From: Micromonospora chaiyaphumensis
GTDB lineage: Bacteria > Actinomycetota > Actinomycetes > Mycobacteriales > Micromonosporaceae
Length of the DNA: 64,000 nt
Assembly: GCF_900091435.1 (NCBI RefSeq)
Contig: NZ_FMCS01000008.1
Span: 248,001 to 312,000 of the forward strand
Direction of reading: 5' to 3'
Shown here piece by piece: positions 6,934-15,519 of this stretch. The position numbers and the translations under genes are program-made. Position 1 is the stretch's first letter. Each line of letters opens with the position of its first letter. Below the pieces are notes generated by a model. The model saw nothing but the letters and a program-made list of their open reading frames with translations, ran no database searches and had not been told where the DNA came from.

Positions 6934-9599
6934 CGTGATGGGTCCTCTTCGTAGCGGCGGTCTGGACTGACTTCGCGCAGAGCACGGGCGACGCCCGCCT
7001 CGAACTCCGTGATGAGGTCGCGGACCTCAGCCGGGTCCCCGGGCTCCGGGTCGGCCGGCGGGGCGGCCCGCTCGGCGGACACGGCCAGGTTCGCCCCGGG
7101 CACCCGCCGGCTGAGCCGGGGCCGGCCGGGGGTGGGCACGGCCGGTGCGGCGTCGTCCTCGGCCCGGCGTACCCCGTCCTGGAACGCCTCGACCAGGGCC
7201 TGGACCGTGGCCGCGTCCGCGGTGCCGGCGGCCACCGGCCCGGCCGCCGGGGCGGCGGGCGGCAGGCTCGCCCCGGGCACCCGCTGCCGGATCAGCGGCC
7301 CGGTCCCGGCGAGACCGGGGGTCGGCGGTGCGAGGGCCGGTCCCGCGGGGCCGGGGGACGGCGGCGCGAGGGCCGGCAGGGGCGCGAGTGCAGGCCCGGC
7401 CGGCGGGAGGCCGGTCGCCGGCCCGGCGGCCGGGGGAGCGGCCGGTGCCGGGCCGACGACCGGGGTCGGGTGGTGGGTGCCGGGGCGGGGGGTGGCCGGT
7501 GCCGGGGTCGCCGGCGCCTCGGTGGGCGGCCAGGCGGGCGGCGATCCGTCGGCGGGCCTACCGGGTTCGACGGCCGGGCGGCCGAAGGCGTTCCAGGACT
7601 GCGCGGCCTCCAGGCTGCGGGTCGCCCGGCTCAGCAGCGCCGCGTCGAAGCCGGCCGGTTCGTCGGCGGCCGGGATCCGGGCGGGCTCGGGCAGGGCCCG
7701 GCGCTCGCGGGACGGCACGGAGGCCCGCGCCACGGTCACGCCGGCCCGCTCCGGTCGGCGGACCACCAGCAGGGCGGCCGGGATGTCCAGGTGGGCGGTC
7801 AGGCCGCCACCGGCGGTCGCGGCCAGCCGGACGCTCCAGCCGTGCCGGCGGGCCAGCCGGCCCACGACGAACAGCCCGAGCACCTCGGTCGGGGCCAGGT
7901 CGAGCCGCTCCCGGCGGGTGAGCCGGGCGTTCTCCGCGGCGAGGCGCTCCTCGGTCATGCCGATGCCCCGGTCGACCACCGTGAGCCGCGCGCCGCCGCC
8001 GGTCTGCTCGCCGACCACCAGCACCCGGGTGTGCGGCGGGGAGAAGGCGGTGGCGTTCTCCATGAGCTCGGCCAGCGCGAGCACCAGGTCACCAGCGGTC
8101 GCGGGCCCCGCCGACACCCCGGACGGGACCTGCACGTCCACCCGGGTGTAGTCCTCGATCTCGCCGAGCGCGAGCCGGACCAGGTCGCCCAGCGGCACCG
8201 GCGCGACGTGCCCGTCCGACCCCGTCGCGCCGGAGAGCACCACGAGACTGCCGGCGTTGCGGCGCAGCCGGCTGGAGATGTGGTCGAGGCGGTACAGGTG
8301 CTCCAGCCGCCCCGGGTCGGTCTCCTGCCGCTCCAGCCGGTCGATGAGGGCGATCTGCCGGCCGACCAGGTTCTGCGTACGCCGGCCGACGTGGCCGAAC
8401 ATCTGCGCCACGTTACGCCGGCCGGCCACCTGCCGCTCGACCAGCCGCGCGGCGGTGCGCTGCACCCGCTCGAACGCGCGGGCCAGGTCGCCGATCTCGT
8501 CCCGGGCCCGCACGTCGATCGGGTCGAGGCGCACCGGCGCGACGGTCTCGGCCTCGTCGTCGACCACGCGGGTCAGCTCCGCCTCGGCGACCCGGGCGAC
8601 CCGGTCCGCGGAGCGGGTGAGCCGGGTCAGCGGCCGGGCCACGGTCCGGGCCACCGCCATGCCGAGCAGCACCACGGTGAGCAGGATCAGGACGGCCGCC
8701 GCGCTGACCAGCCAGGCGGCGGCGAGCGCGTCCCGCTGCTCGCTCCGGGTCTCGGCGATGACGTCCGCGACGATCTTCTTCTCCACGAACTGGCCGAGGG
8801 TGATCATCGAGCGGACCGAGGGGAACAGCGCGTCGATCGGCACGGCCGCGATCGCCGCCACCGGGTCCTTGATGCTGTCGGCCAGGAAGGTGGGGCTGGT
8901 CCGCGCGGCGACCGCCGCGTCGTCCAGCATGGCCAGCCGGTACTGCTCCGGTGTGATGAGGCTGCGGAACCGCCGGTTGTCCACCATGAGGGCGGCCATG
9001 CAGGCGATGTACGAGCCGGCCACCCGTGGGTCGCTCGTCTGCTTGACCAGCACGATCAGCGTGGCGCAGGCGCCCAGCCCCTCGTCGGCGCGGAGCAGCG
9101 CGTCCAGCGCCAGCACCTGCCGCCCGGCCGAGGTGCCGGTGTCGACCTGGAACGGCAGCCGGAGCGACTCGATGAGCGCCATGTCGACGGTGCGGAACGC
9201 GCCCATGATGTCGTCCGGCGTGGCCTTGCCGGCGAGCACGGCGGTCCGCAGGTCGGCCAGCGTGCGTACCCCGTCGAGGGCCGTCCGGACCGGCGCCGGC
9301 AGTGACTCGGCCCGCAGGTCGGCGACCCGGTCGTCCACGGTGGCCGACTTCTGGATCAGCTCGGTGCGCGTCACCCGGCCCAGCAGGAACCCCACCGACA
9401 GCAGCCGTTCCTGCTGGAGGTCCTGCACGAGGGTGCCGATGCGGCTGGCCACCCGGACGGTGTCGGCGATGTCGGCGGCCCGCTGGGCGGCGGCGACGCG
9501 GTCGAGGACGACCGGCACGGCCAGCCCGACCATGCTGAGCAGCGGGATGATCACCAGCAGGGCGAGCCGGCCCCGGATCCGGAGCCTACCGAGCAGCAT
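6930..9599 (-). CDS. Conservon sensor, CvnA-like (NIT-HAMP-ATPase)
   Basis: An 889-residue membrane protein. There is a transmembrane helix near residues 12-32, then an extracytoplasmic helical region of NIT type (LVQDLQQERLLSVGFLL). A second transmembrane helix lies near 295-320, followed by HAMP. A DHISSRLRRNAGSLVVLSG segment replaces a clear phospho-acceptor His box. The histidine-kinase-type ATPase domain shows LALAELMENATAFSPPHT (N box) and VVDRGIGM (G box). The C-terminal 250 residues are Pro/Ala-rich and contain twice-repeated RQRVPGASL / RRVPGANL motifs. It likely senses a small molecule or envelope signal and signals to the roadblock/GTPase partners. Confidence 0.88.
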   Translation of the reverse strand: MLLGRLRIRGRLALLVIIPLLSMVGLAVPVVLDRVAAAQRAADIADTVRVASRIGTLVQDLQQERLLSVGFLLGRVTRTELIQKSATVDDRVADLRAESLPAPVRTALDGVRTLADLRTAVLAGKATPDDIMGAFRTVDMALIESLRLPFQVDTGTSAGRQVLALDALLRADEGLGACATLIVLVKQTSDPRVAGSYIACMAALMVDNRRFRSLITPEQYRLAMLDDAAVAARTSPTFLADSIKDPVAAIAAVPIDALFPSVRSMITLGQFVEKKIVADVIAETRSEQRDALAAAWLVSAAAVLILLTVVLLGMAVARTVARPLTRLTRSADRVARVAEAELTRVVDDEAETVAPVRLDPIDVRARDEIGDLARAFERVQRTAARLVERQVAGRRNVAQMFGHVGRRTQNLVGRQIALIDRLERQETDPGRLEHLYRLDHISSRLRRNAGSLVVLSGATGSDGHVAPVPLGDLVRLALGEIEDYTRVDVQVPSGVSAGPATAGDLVLALAELMENATAFSPPHTRVLVVGEQTGGGARLTVVDRGIGMTEERLAAENARLTRRERLDLAPTEVLGLFVVGRLARRHGWSVRLAATAGGGLTAHLDIPAALLVVRRPERAGVTVARASVPSRERRALPEPARIPAADEPAGFDAALLSRATRSLEAAQSWNAFGRPAVEPGRPADGSPPAWPPTEAPATPAPATPRPGTHHPTPVVGPAPAAPPAAGPATGLPPAGPALAPLPALAPPSPGPAGPALAPPTPGLAGTGPLIRQRVPGASLPPAAPAAGPVAAGTADAATVQALVEAFQDGVRRAEDDAAPAVPTPGRPRLSRRVPGANLAVSAERAAPPADPEPGDPAEVRDLITEFEAGVARALREVSPDRRYEEDPSR

Positions 9600-10755
9600 C
9601 GAACGGCCTCCACCGCTCGGTGTCGCCGGCCCGCCCGCCGCCGACCGCCAGGAGTTCGCCGTCGCCGGGGGAGTCCGGGCGGGCCGGCGCCGGGGGCGGG
9701 CCGGCCTCGGCGGGCTCGCGGCCGGCCTCGGCGGCCCGGCGGCGGGCGCGCCGCAGCGCGGTGAGCAGCACCCCGGCCAGCGCGGTGAGCAGCACCCCGG
9801 CCAGCGCGACGGCGCCCCGGGCCAGCCAGCGGTCCCGGTCGAGCCCGTCGAGCCGCTCCGCCAGCAGCGCGTCGAGCTGGTCGAGGATGACCTGCCGGAG
9901 CTGGGCGGCGGCCGACTGCGCGCCGCGCCGCGCGGCGCCGAGCTGGACGGGGTCGGGCCCGGCCGCCCCGGCCGGCGCCGAGAACGCGGCCAGCGCCTCC
10001 ACCGAGCGCTGGTAGGTGTCGAGCGGGGTGAGCACGGTCGGGCCCAGATCGGTGCTCTCCGAGCTGTCCACGGCCGCCCGCAGGTCGTCCACCAGGTCGG
10101 TGGCCGGCCCCAGCGCGGCGACCCGGAGTTCGGCCAGCTCGGCGACGGTCTTCGGCCGGTCCGCGGCGGGCCGGTTCGGGGCGAGGGTGGCCAGGTCGGC
10201 CAGGCGGCCGGCGGCGACCATGGCCGCGGGCAGGTCCGCGCCGATGGCGTCCTGCACGAAGAAGGTGTCCGAACGCGGGTCGCGGACCAGCCCGGAGGCC
10301 TCGCGGACCTTCCGGTGCAGCGCCAGGAGCAGGTCGGTGACCTCGCCGTACGCCTGGAAGGCCGCCTCCGGGTCGGCGAGCCCGCGCTCGGGCAGCGCCT
10401 CCAGCTTGGCCCGTACCCCGGCCCAGCGTTCCCGGGTGCGGAGCTTGTCGCCGATCGCGCTGTCCACCTGCGCCGCCTGCTCGATGGCGGCGGTGAGCGC
10501 CGTCCGGGAGACCGGCCGGCCGGCGACCGCCGTGGTCTGCGCGTCGGTCAGCGCGTCGGTGACCGGCCCGAGCGCGCGCAGGTAGCGGACGCCGAGCCGT
10601 TCCCGGGCGGCCAGGTCACGGTCGTCGCCGGTGTGCCCGTCGGTCTGGACGAAGAGCAGCCCCAGCGGGGCCAGCAGCGCCAGCACCAGCAGCAGGGGCA
10701 GGGCGCGGCCCGGTACGGAGGGCCGTCGGCGGACCCGCGGCGCGGGGACGGTCAT
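9586..10755 (-). CDS. Two-pass membrane protein with NIT-like extracytoplasmic domain
   Basis: A 389-residue protein. The start was fixed by GGAGGAGA seven bases before the ATG. There is a transmembrane helix near 19-36 (ALPLLLVLALLAPLGLLFV), a long helical extracytoplasmic domain (about 40-300) and a second transmembrane helix near 308-335. A basic, Pro-rich cytoplasmic tail follows, with no kinase domain. The layout resembles the sensor half of the CvnA protein that follows, whose start it overlaps by 14 bp. It may therefore be a co-receptor of the conservon. The second membrane helix contains a perfect 24-bp tandem duplication (9757-9804). Confidence 0.75.
   Translation of the reverse strand: MTVPAPRVRRRPSVPGRALPLLLVLALLAPLGLLFVQTDGHTGDDRDLAARERLGVRYLRALGPVTDALTDAQTTAVAGRPVSRTALTAAIEQAAQVDSAIGDKLRTRERWAGVRAKLEALPERGLADPEAAFQAYGEVTDLLLALHRKVREASGLVRDPRSDTFFVQDAIGADLPAAMVAAGRLADLATLAPNRPAADRPKTVAELAELRVAALGPATDLVDDLRAAVDSSESTDLGPTVLTPLDTYQRSVEALAAFSAPAGAAGPDPVQLGAARRGAQSAAAQLRQVILDQLDALLAERLDGLDRDRWLARGAVALAGVLLTALAGVLLTALRRARRRAAEAGREPAEAGPPPAPARPDSPGDGELLAVGGGRAGDTERWRPFDAAR
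9757..9804. repeat. Perfect 24-bp tandem duplication inside a membrane helix
   Basis: Two identical 24-bp units (9757-9780 and 9781-9804) plus the first 4 bases of a third. On the coding (minus) strand the duplication adds eight residues in frame, giving GVLLTALAGVLLTAL in the second transmembrane helix. Being 24 bp it keeps the frame. Perfect identity suggests a recent slippage event, or an assembly feature. Confidence 0.9.
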
Positions 10756-11132
10756 GGTCGGTCTCCTCCGGCGACGGCGGGGGACGGTCCGGAGCCGGGA
10801 GGTCGCCGTTTCCGCAGTCCCGTGCACCGGACCGGAAAAGTAATCGAACCGGGTCCGGGTGGGAGCGTGGTCGCCGAGTCGGCTTCGCGTCACTTCGGGT
10901 CGCGTCACGTCCGGTTGACCTTGCACCTACGGAGCGTCCGATATGGGCGGGGAGAAGGAGGCATCGGCGGCATTTGCGCTCGTAGATGTGATTTCACGGG
11001 ATCCGAACTCATCCCGCTGGGACGCTCTGGACCTTCCGCGGTCGACGGGACCCGGACAACGAACGGTGCAACCGGACGGACGTACGGCGGATCTCAGGGA
11101 ATGCTCAGCCGGCGGCCCGTACCGTGTGCCGC
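10756..11132. other. Divergent promoter region between conservon and hydrolase-ABC operon
   Basis: 377 bp without a convincing gene. On the right side TACCGT (11120-11125) lies 7 nt before the hydrolase ATG, a leaderless-type -10. On the left side an AT-richer patch near 10838-10850 (GATTACTTTT on the minus strand) could hold the conservon promoter. A 71-codon minus-strand frame at 10927-11142 has no ribosome site, recognisable domain or good codon pattern and was left out. Confidence 0.5.
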
Positions 11133-14003
11133 ATGAGATCACCGCTGCCCGTCGCGCGGATCCGGCGCGCCCTGGCCGGCCGCCCTCGCCGGCTCGTCGC
11201 CGCGGTGGTGGTGGTCGGGCTGGTCGCCGCCGCCCTGGTCTGGGCGGCCCGCCCCGACCGCGCCGACTTCCGCACCGAGTCGGCCCTGGTGACCGTCCGC
11301 TCCGGACCGTCCGGCGACCAGCCGGTCGACCTGGACACCACGCTCTACCTGCCCGGCGACGCCTCGGCCCGGCACCGCGTCCCGGCGGTGCTGCTGGCGC
11401 ACGGGTTCGGCGGCACCAAGGAGTCGGTCCGCTCCGACGCGGAGGACCTGGCGGCCCGGGGTTACGCGGTGCTCACCTGGACCGCCCGCGGCTTCGGCCG
11501 CAGCGGCGGCGAGATCCACCTGGACAGCCCCGACTACGAGGTGCGGGACGCCCAGCGCCTGCTCGACCGGCTCGCCGCCCGCCCGGACATCCGCCTCGAC
11601 GCGGCCGGCGATCCCCGGGTCGGCGTGGTCGGCGGCTCGTACGGCGGCGGCCTGGCGCTGCTGCTGGCCGCGCAGGACCGCCGCGTCGACGCGATCGTGC
11701 CGATGATCACCTGGAACGACCTGTCCCGCGCCTTCCTGCCGGAGAGCACCGGCGGGGCGCCCACCGAGGGCGTGTTCAAGAAGGGCTGGGCCGGCATCTT
11801 CTTCGGCGGCGGCGGCAACGCCGGCTCCGGCCCGGCCGGGCTCTCCGGCACCGGCGCCGCCCAGCCCGAGGGCGCCCCGGCCTCGGCCGGCGCGCCCAGC
11901 CCACAGCCCGGTGGCGGTCCGGGCACCGGCCCCGGTCGCGGTCCGGCCGGCGCCGCCGACCCGTCCTGCGGCCGGTTCGCCGCCGACGTCTGCGCCGCGT
12001 ACCTGCGGATCGCCACCACCGGCCGGGCCGACGGGCCGGCGGTCGACCTGCTGCGCCGCTCCTCGCCGGCCGGGGTGCTCGACCGGATCACGGCGCCCAC
12101 CCTGCTGGTGCAGGGCGAGGCCGACACCCTGTTCCCGCTCACCGAGGCCGACGCCAACGCCCGGGGCATCGCCGCCGCCGGCACCCCGGTGCGGGTCGCC
12201 TGGTTCACGGGCGGCCACGACGGCGGCGCCGGACCGACCTCGGACTCCGACCGGGTGAAGTTCCTGACCGCGCAGTGGCTCGACCACTACGTCAAGGGCG
12301 ACGGGGAGGCGCCCGGTGACAGCTTCACCTTCTCCCGGATCGCCGGGTTCGACGCGCTCGACCGGGGCCTGGTGGCCACCGGCTTCCGCACCGCCGACTA
12401 CCCCGGGGTGACCGGGCAGGGCCGCCGCGAGGTGACCCTGGCCGGGCCGGACCAGGCGATCGCCAACCCGCCCAACGGCAACCCGGCGGCGATCTCGGCG
12501 GTGCCGTTCGCCGGGGCGCTCGGCTCGCTGCTCGACGGGGTGGCCGGCGACATCCCCGGCCAGCACGCCCGCTTCGAGTCCGCGCCGCTGGCCGACCCGG
12601 TCGACGTGGTCGGCGCACCGACCGTGCGCATCCGGGCCGCCTCCGCGACCGGCGAGGCGGTGCTGTTCGTGAAGCTCTACGACGTGGACCCGCAGGGCGC
12701 GGCCACGCTGCCGGACGGCCTGGTCGCGCCGGTCCGGCTGACCGGCCTGCCCCGCACCGTCGCCGAGGCCCGGCCGGTCACCGTCACCCTGCCGGCGATC
12801 GTCCGCCGGATCGAGGCCGGGCACCGGCTACGGGTCGTCGTGGCGACCTCCGACCAGGCGTACGCCACGCCGGCCGAGCCGGCCGTGCACACCGTGGCGC
12901 TCGGTGACGGCCCGCTGGTGCTGCCCACGGTCGACGCCGCGCCCATCCCCACCACCGCCACGATCTGGCGCTGGGTGCTGGCCGGCCTGCTCGCCGCGAT
13001 CGCGGTCGGGCTCGTCGTGGTCGTTCTGGTCGCCCGCCGCCGGCACCGCCGCCAGGACAGTTCGGTGCACCCGGCGTACGCGGGCGTGCCGCTCGCCGTC
13101 CGCAACCTGCGCAAGGAGTACGCGGACGGCTTCGTCGCCGTCTCCGACGTGGACTTCGAGGTGCACCCCGGCCAGGTGGTCGGCCTGCTCGGGCCGAACG
13201 GCGCCGGCAAGACCACCACGTTGCGGGTGCTCATGGGGCTGACCCAGCCCACGGCCGGCGAGATCTACGTCTTCGGGCACCGGCTGGTGCCCGGCTCGCC
13301 GGTGCTCTCCCGGATCGGCGCGCTGGTCGAGGGGCCCGGCTTCCTGCCGCACCTGTCGGGCCTTGCGAACCTGCAGGCGTACTGGCGGGCGACCGGCCGG
13401 CCGTGGGCGGACGCGCACTTCGACGAGGCGCTGGAGATCGCCGGGCTGGGTGACTCGGTGCACCGGCGGACGAAGAACTACAGCCACGGAATGCGCCAGC
13501 GGCTGGCCATCGCGCAGGCCATGCTGGGCCTGCCCGAACTACTGGTGCTCGACGAGCCGACGGACGGGCTCGACCCGCCGCAGATCGCCGAGATGCGCCG
13601 GGTGCTCCAGCGCTACGCCACCGACGGCCGGGCGGTGCTGGTCTCCAGCCACCTGCTGGCCGAGGTGGAGCAGACCTGCACCCACGCGGTGGTGGTGAAC
13701 AAGGGGCGGATCGTCGCGTCCGGCCCGGTCGAGGAGATCGTCGGCGAGTCGCCGAGCGTGCTGTTCGAGGTGAGCGACCCGGACGCGGCGCGCGGTGTGC
13801 TCGACCGGCTGGCCGGCGTACGGGTGCTGCCCGACGGCGACGGCGGGCTGGTGGTGGACACCAACGGCACGGCCCGCAGCGAGGTGGTGGCCGAGCTGGT
13901 TCGGGCCGGCATCGGGGTGGACCGGGTGGTGCCCCGGCGCCGCCTGGAGGACGCGTTCCTCGCCCTGGTGGGCGAGAACTCTCGGGGAAGCGGGGACCGG
14001 TGA
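11133..14003 (+). CDS. Alpha/beta hydrolase fused to ABC transporter ATP-binding domain
   Basis: A 956-residue fusion. An N-terminal anchor (residues 20-40) is followed by a CocE/NonD or X-Pro-peptidase-like hydrolase with HGFGGTK near 90 and the nucleophile Ser169 in GGSYGG. A Gly/Pro-rich insert lies near 225-285, and a jelly-roll-like domain ends near 605. A second membrane helix spans about 612-635. Then comes a full ABC ATPase: GPNGAGKTT near 686, signature YSHGMRQR, Walker B LLVLDEPTDGLD. The hydrolase is probably outside and the ATPase inside. The ATG was preferred to the GTG at 11124 because the -10 box TACCGT covers that GTG. The permease follows, overlapping by 1 bp. Confidence 0.88.
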   Translation: MRSPLPVARIRRALAGRPRRLVAAVVVVGLVAAALVWAARPDRADFRTESALVTVRSGPSGDQPVDLDTTLYLPGDASARHRVPAVLLAHGFGGTKESVRSDAEDLAARGYAVLTWTARGFGRSGGEIHLDSPDYEVRDAQRLLDRLAARPDIRLDAAGDPRVGVVGGSYGGGLALLLAAQDRRVDAIVPMITWNDLSRAFLPESTGGAPTEGVFKKGWAGIFFGGGGNAGSGPAGLSGTGAAQPEGAPASAGAPSPQPGGGPGTGPGRGPAGAADPSCGRFAADVCAAYLRIATTGRADGPAVDLLRRSSPAGVLDRITAPTLLVQGEADTLFPLTEADANARGIAAAGTPVRVAWFTGGHDGGAGPTSDSDRVKFLTAQWLDHYVKGDGEAPGDSFTFSRIAGFDALDRGLVATGFRTADYPGVTGQGRREVTLAGPDQAIANPPNGNPAAISAVPFAGALGSLLDGVAGDIPGQHARFESAPLADPVDVVGAPTVRIRAASATGEAVLFVKLYDVDPQGAATLPDGLVAPVRLTGLPRTVAEARPVTVTLPAIVRRIEAGHRLRVVVATSDQAYATPAEPAVHTVALGDGPLVLPTVDAAPIPTTATIWRWVLAGLLAAIAVGLVVVVLVARRRHRRQDSSVHPAYAGVPLAVRNLRKEYADGFVAVSDVDFEVHPGQVVGLLGPNGAGKTTTLRVLMGLTQPTAGEIYVFGHRLVPGSPVLSRIGALVEGPGFLPHLSGLANLQAYWRATGRPWADAHFDEALEIAGLGDSVHRRTKNYSHGMRQRLAIAQAMLGLPELLVLDEPTDGLDPPQIAEMRRVLQRYATDGRAVLVSSHLLAEVEQTCTHAVVVNKGRIVASGPVEEIVGESPSVLFEVSDPDAARGVLDRLAGVRVLPDGDGGLVVDTNGTARSEVVAELVRAGIGVDRVVPRRRLEDAFLALVGENSRGSGDR

Positions 14004-14881
14004 TGGCACAGTCGTCCACTGTCGGACCGATCGGGGCGGCAGCCGGTTACCGGCCGTCGGCCACCCTGCCGTTCCGGGCCGAGTTCCGGCGGCAGGCGTC
14101 ACGGCGGCGTACGCAACTCGCGCTGGGGTTCATGGTGCTGCTGCCGCTGATCATCCTGATCGCGTTCCAGTTCGACTCCGGCAACGACGACCGGAACGGC
14201 CGGAACGAGTTCTCCAGCCTGGTCGACCTGGCCACCTCGGGCGGGCTGAACTTCACCCTCTTCTCGATCTTCGTGTCGTCGTCCTTCCTGCTGGTCGTGG
14301 TGGTGGCGCTGTTCTGCGGTGACACGGTGGCCAGCGAGGCGAGCTGGGGCAGCCTGCGCTACCTGCTGGCCGTCCCGGTGCCGCGGGCCCGGCTGCTCAC
14401 GGTGAAGCTGGTGGTCGCGCTCGTCTACTCGGCGCTCGCGCTGGCGCTGCTCGCGGGCACCGCCCTGCTCGCCGGCACCCTCCGGTACGGCTGGTCGCCG
14501 CTGCACAGCCAGGTCGCCGCCGAGCTGGCCCCGGCCGAGGGCCTGCTCCGCCTGCTCGCCGTGCTCGGCTACCTGGCGGTCGTGCTGCTGGTGGTGGCCG
14601 GCCTGGCGTTCCTGCTCTCGGTGACCACGGACGCCGCGCTCGGCGCCGTCGGCGGCGCCGTGCTGCTCTGGATCCTCTCCAGCATCCTCGACCAGATCAC
14701 CGCGCTGGGCGGGCTCCGGGCGTTCCTGCCCACCCACTACAGCAGCGCCTGGCTGGGGCTGCTGTCGACGCCGGTGCAGACCGACGACGTGGTGCGCGGT
14801 GCCATCTCGGCGATCGCCTACGCCACCGTGTTCTGGGGTCTGGCCTTCTGGCGGTTCACCCGCAAGGACGTAACAAGCTGA
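14003..14881 (+). CDS. ABC-2 type permease
   Basis: A 292-residue membrane protein. It opens with FRAEFRRQASRRRTQLALGFMVLLPLIIL, typical of ABC-2 permeases, and has about six hydrophobic segments: near 45-65, 95-120, 145-175, 195-220, 225-240 and 265-285. The second loop reads DTVASEASWGSLRYLLAVPVPR, the family coupling segment. The ATG overlaps the stop of the hydrolase-ATPase gene (TGATG), so this is its membrane partner. The substrate is unknown; peptide or lipid export would fit the attached peptidase-like hydrolase, but that is inference. Confidence 0.87.
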   Translation: MAQSSTVGPIGAAAGYRPSATLPFRAEFRRQASRRRTQLALGFMVLLPLIILIAFQFDSGNDDRNGRNEFSSLVDLATSGGLNFTLFSIFVSSSFLLVVVVALFCGDTVASEASWGSLRYLLAVPVPRARLLTVKLVVALVYSALALALLAGTALLAGTLRYGWSPLHSQVAAELAPAEGLLRLLAVLGYLAVVLLVVAGLAFLLSVTTDAALGAVGGAVLLWILSSILDQITALGGLRAFLPTHYSSAWLGLLSTPVQTDDVVRGAISAIAYATVFWGLAFWRFTRKDVTS

Positions 14882-14894
14882 GCGGCTCACATCT

Positions 14895-14915
14895 TGGGAG
14901 CGTTCCCACGCTCCC
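14895..14915. promoter_or_regulatory. LacI-type (CebR-like) operator before doxX
   Basis: TGGGAGCGTTCCCA (14895-14908) is an inverted repeat with one mismatch. It matches the TGGGAGCGCTCCCA operator known for actinobacterial LacI-family sugar regulators such as CebR. A second half site (ACGCTCCCA) overlaps its right end, extending the dyad to 14915. An unusually AT-rich stretch (14921-14952) follows before the DoxX gene and probably holds the promoter. Confidence 0.65.
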
Positions 14916-14998
14916 ATCCCGTTAACAAAGAATTTATTAACTTCGATAAAGTCGTCGGTCATCCTGAGGCTACGTCCACCACGTTTCAGGAGGTCACG

Positions 14999-15442
14999 AT
15001 GGTTTCGGCACGGCTGAACGGTCCCGTACTCGCGCTCTTCCGCATGGTCACCGGCGTGCTTTTCCTCTGCCACGGCGCGGCGTCGCTCTTCGGCGTCCTC
15101 GGCGGCAACCCGATGACCGGCACAGCGGTCCCCTTCGCCGAGTGGCCCGGCTGGTGGGCGGCTCTGATCCAGCTCGTCTGCGGCGCGCTGGTGCTCGCCG
15201 GTCTGCTCACCCGGCCCGCCGCGCTCCTCGCCTCCGGCTCGATGGCGTACGCGTACTTCGTGGTGCACCAGCCGGACCACCCGCTGCCGCTGCACAACGG
15301 CGGCGAGCTGGCGGCGCTCTTCTGCTGGTCGTTCCTGCTCGTGGCGGTGCTCGGCCCGGGCAGCTGGGCCCTGGACGCCCTCCTCCCGAGGCGCCGCGCC
15401 ATCGTGGCCGACCCGACGACCCGCCCGTCCGTCCCCGCCTGA
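14999..15442 (+). CDS. DoxX family membrane protein
   Basis: A 147-residue protein with four predicted membrane helices: near 8-30, 50-72, 76-95 and 103-125. It has the DoxX pattern: ALFRMVTGVLFLCHGAASLFG, AGLLTRPAALLASGSMAYAYFVVHQP and LPLHNGGELAALFCWSFLL. The start is fixed by AGGAGGT four bases before the ATG. DoxX proteins are integral membrane oxidoreductase-like proteins, some tied to thiol stress. It is probably transcribed alone; a LacI-type operator lies about 90 bp upstream. Confidence 0.87.
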   Translation: MVSARLNGPVLALFRMVTGVLFLCHGAASLFGVLGGNPMTGTAVPFAEWPGWWAALIQLVCGALVLAGLLTRPAALLASGSMAYAYFVVHQPDHPLPLHNGGELAALFCWSFLLVAVLGPGSWALDALLPRRRAIVADPTTRPSVPA

Positions 15443-15457
15443 CCGGACCCGTCCCGC

Positions 15458-15505
15458 GATCTTGGTAGGAAGTGGCCCCTCTGGGGGACGCTTGCTACCA
15501 AGATC
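15458..15505. repeat. Long intergenic hairpin, likely dispersed element and bidirectional terminator
   Basis: Arms GATCTTGGTAG (15458-15468) and CTACCAAGATC (15495-15505) are perfectly complementary. The interior can extend the stem (GAAG with CTT, GCCCC with GGGG). It sits exactly between the convergent doxX and lipoprotein genes, so it could terminate both. The design is like the hairpin at 36535-36591, though the sequence differs. Confidence 0.75.
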
Positions 15506-15519
15506 TCAATTGCGGGGTC

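Noticed and set aside
10927..11142. 71-codon minus-strand frame in the conservon-hydrolase intergenic region
   Set aside because: No ribosome site and no recognisable domain, and it covers the -10 box of the hydrolase gene.
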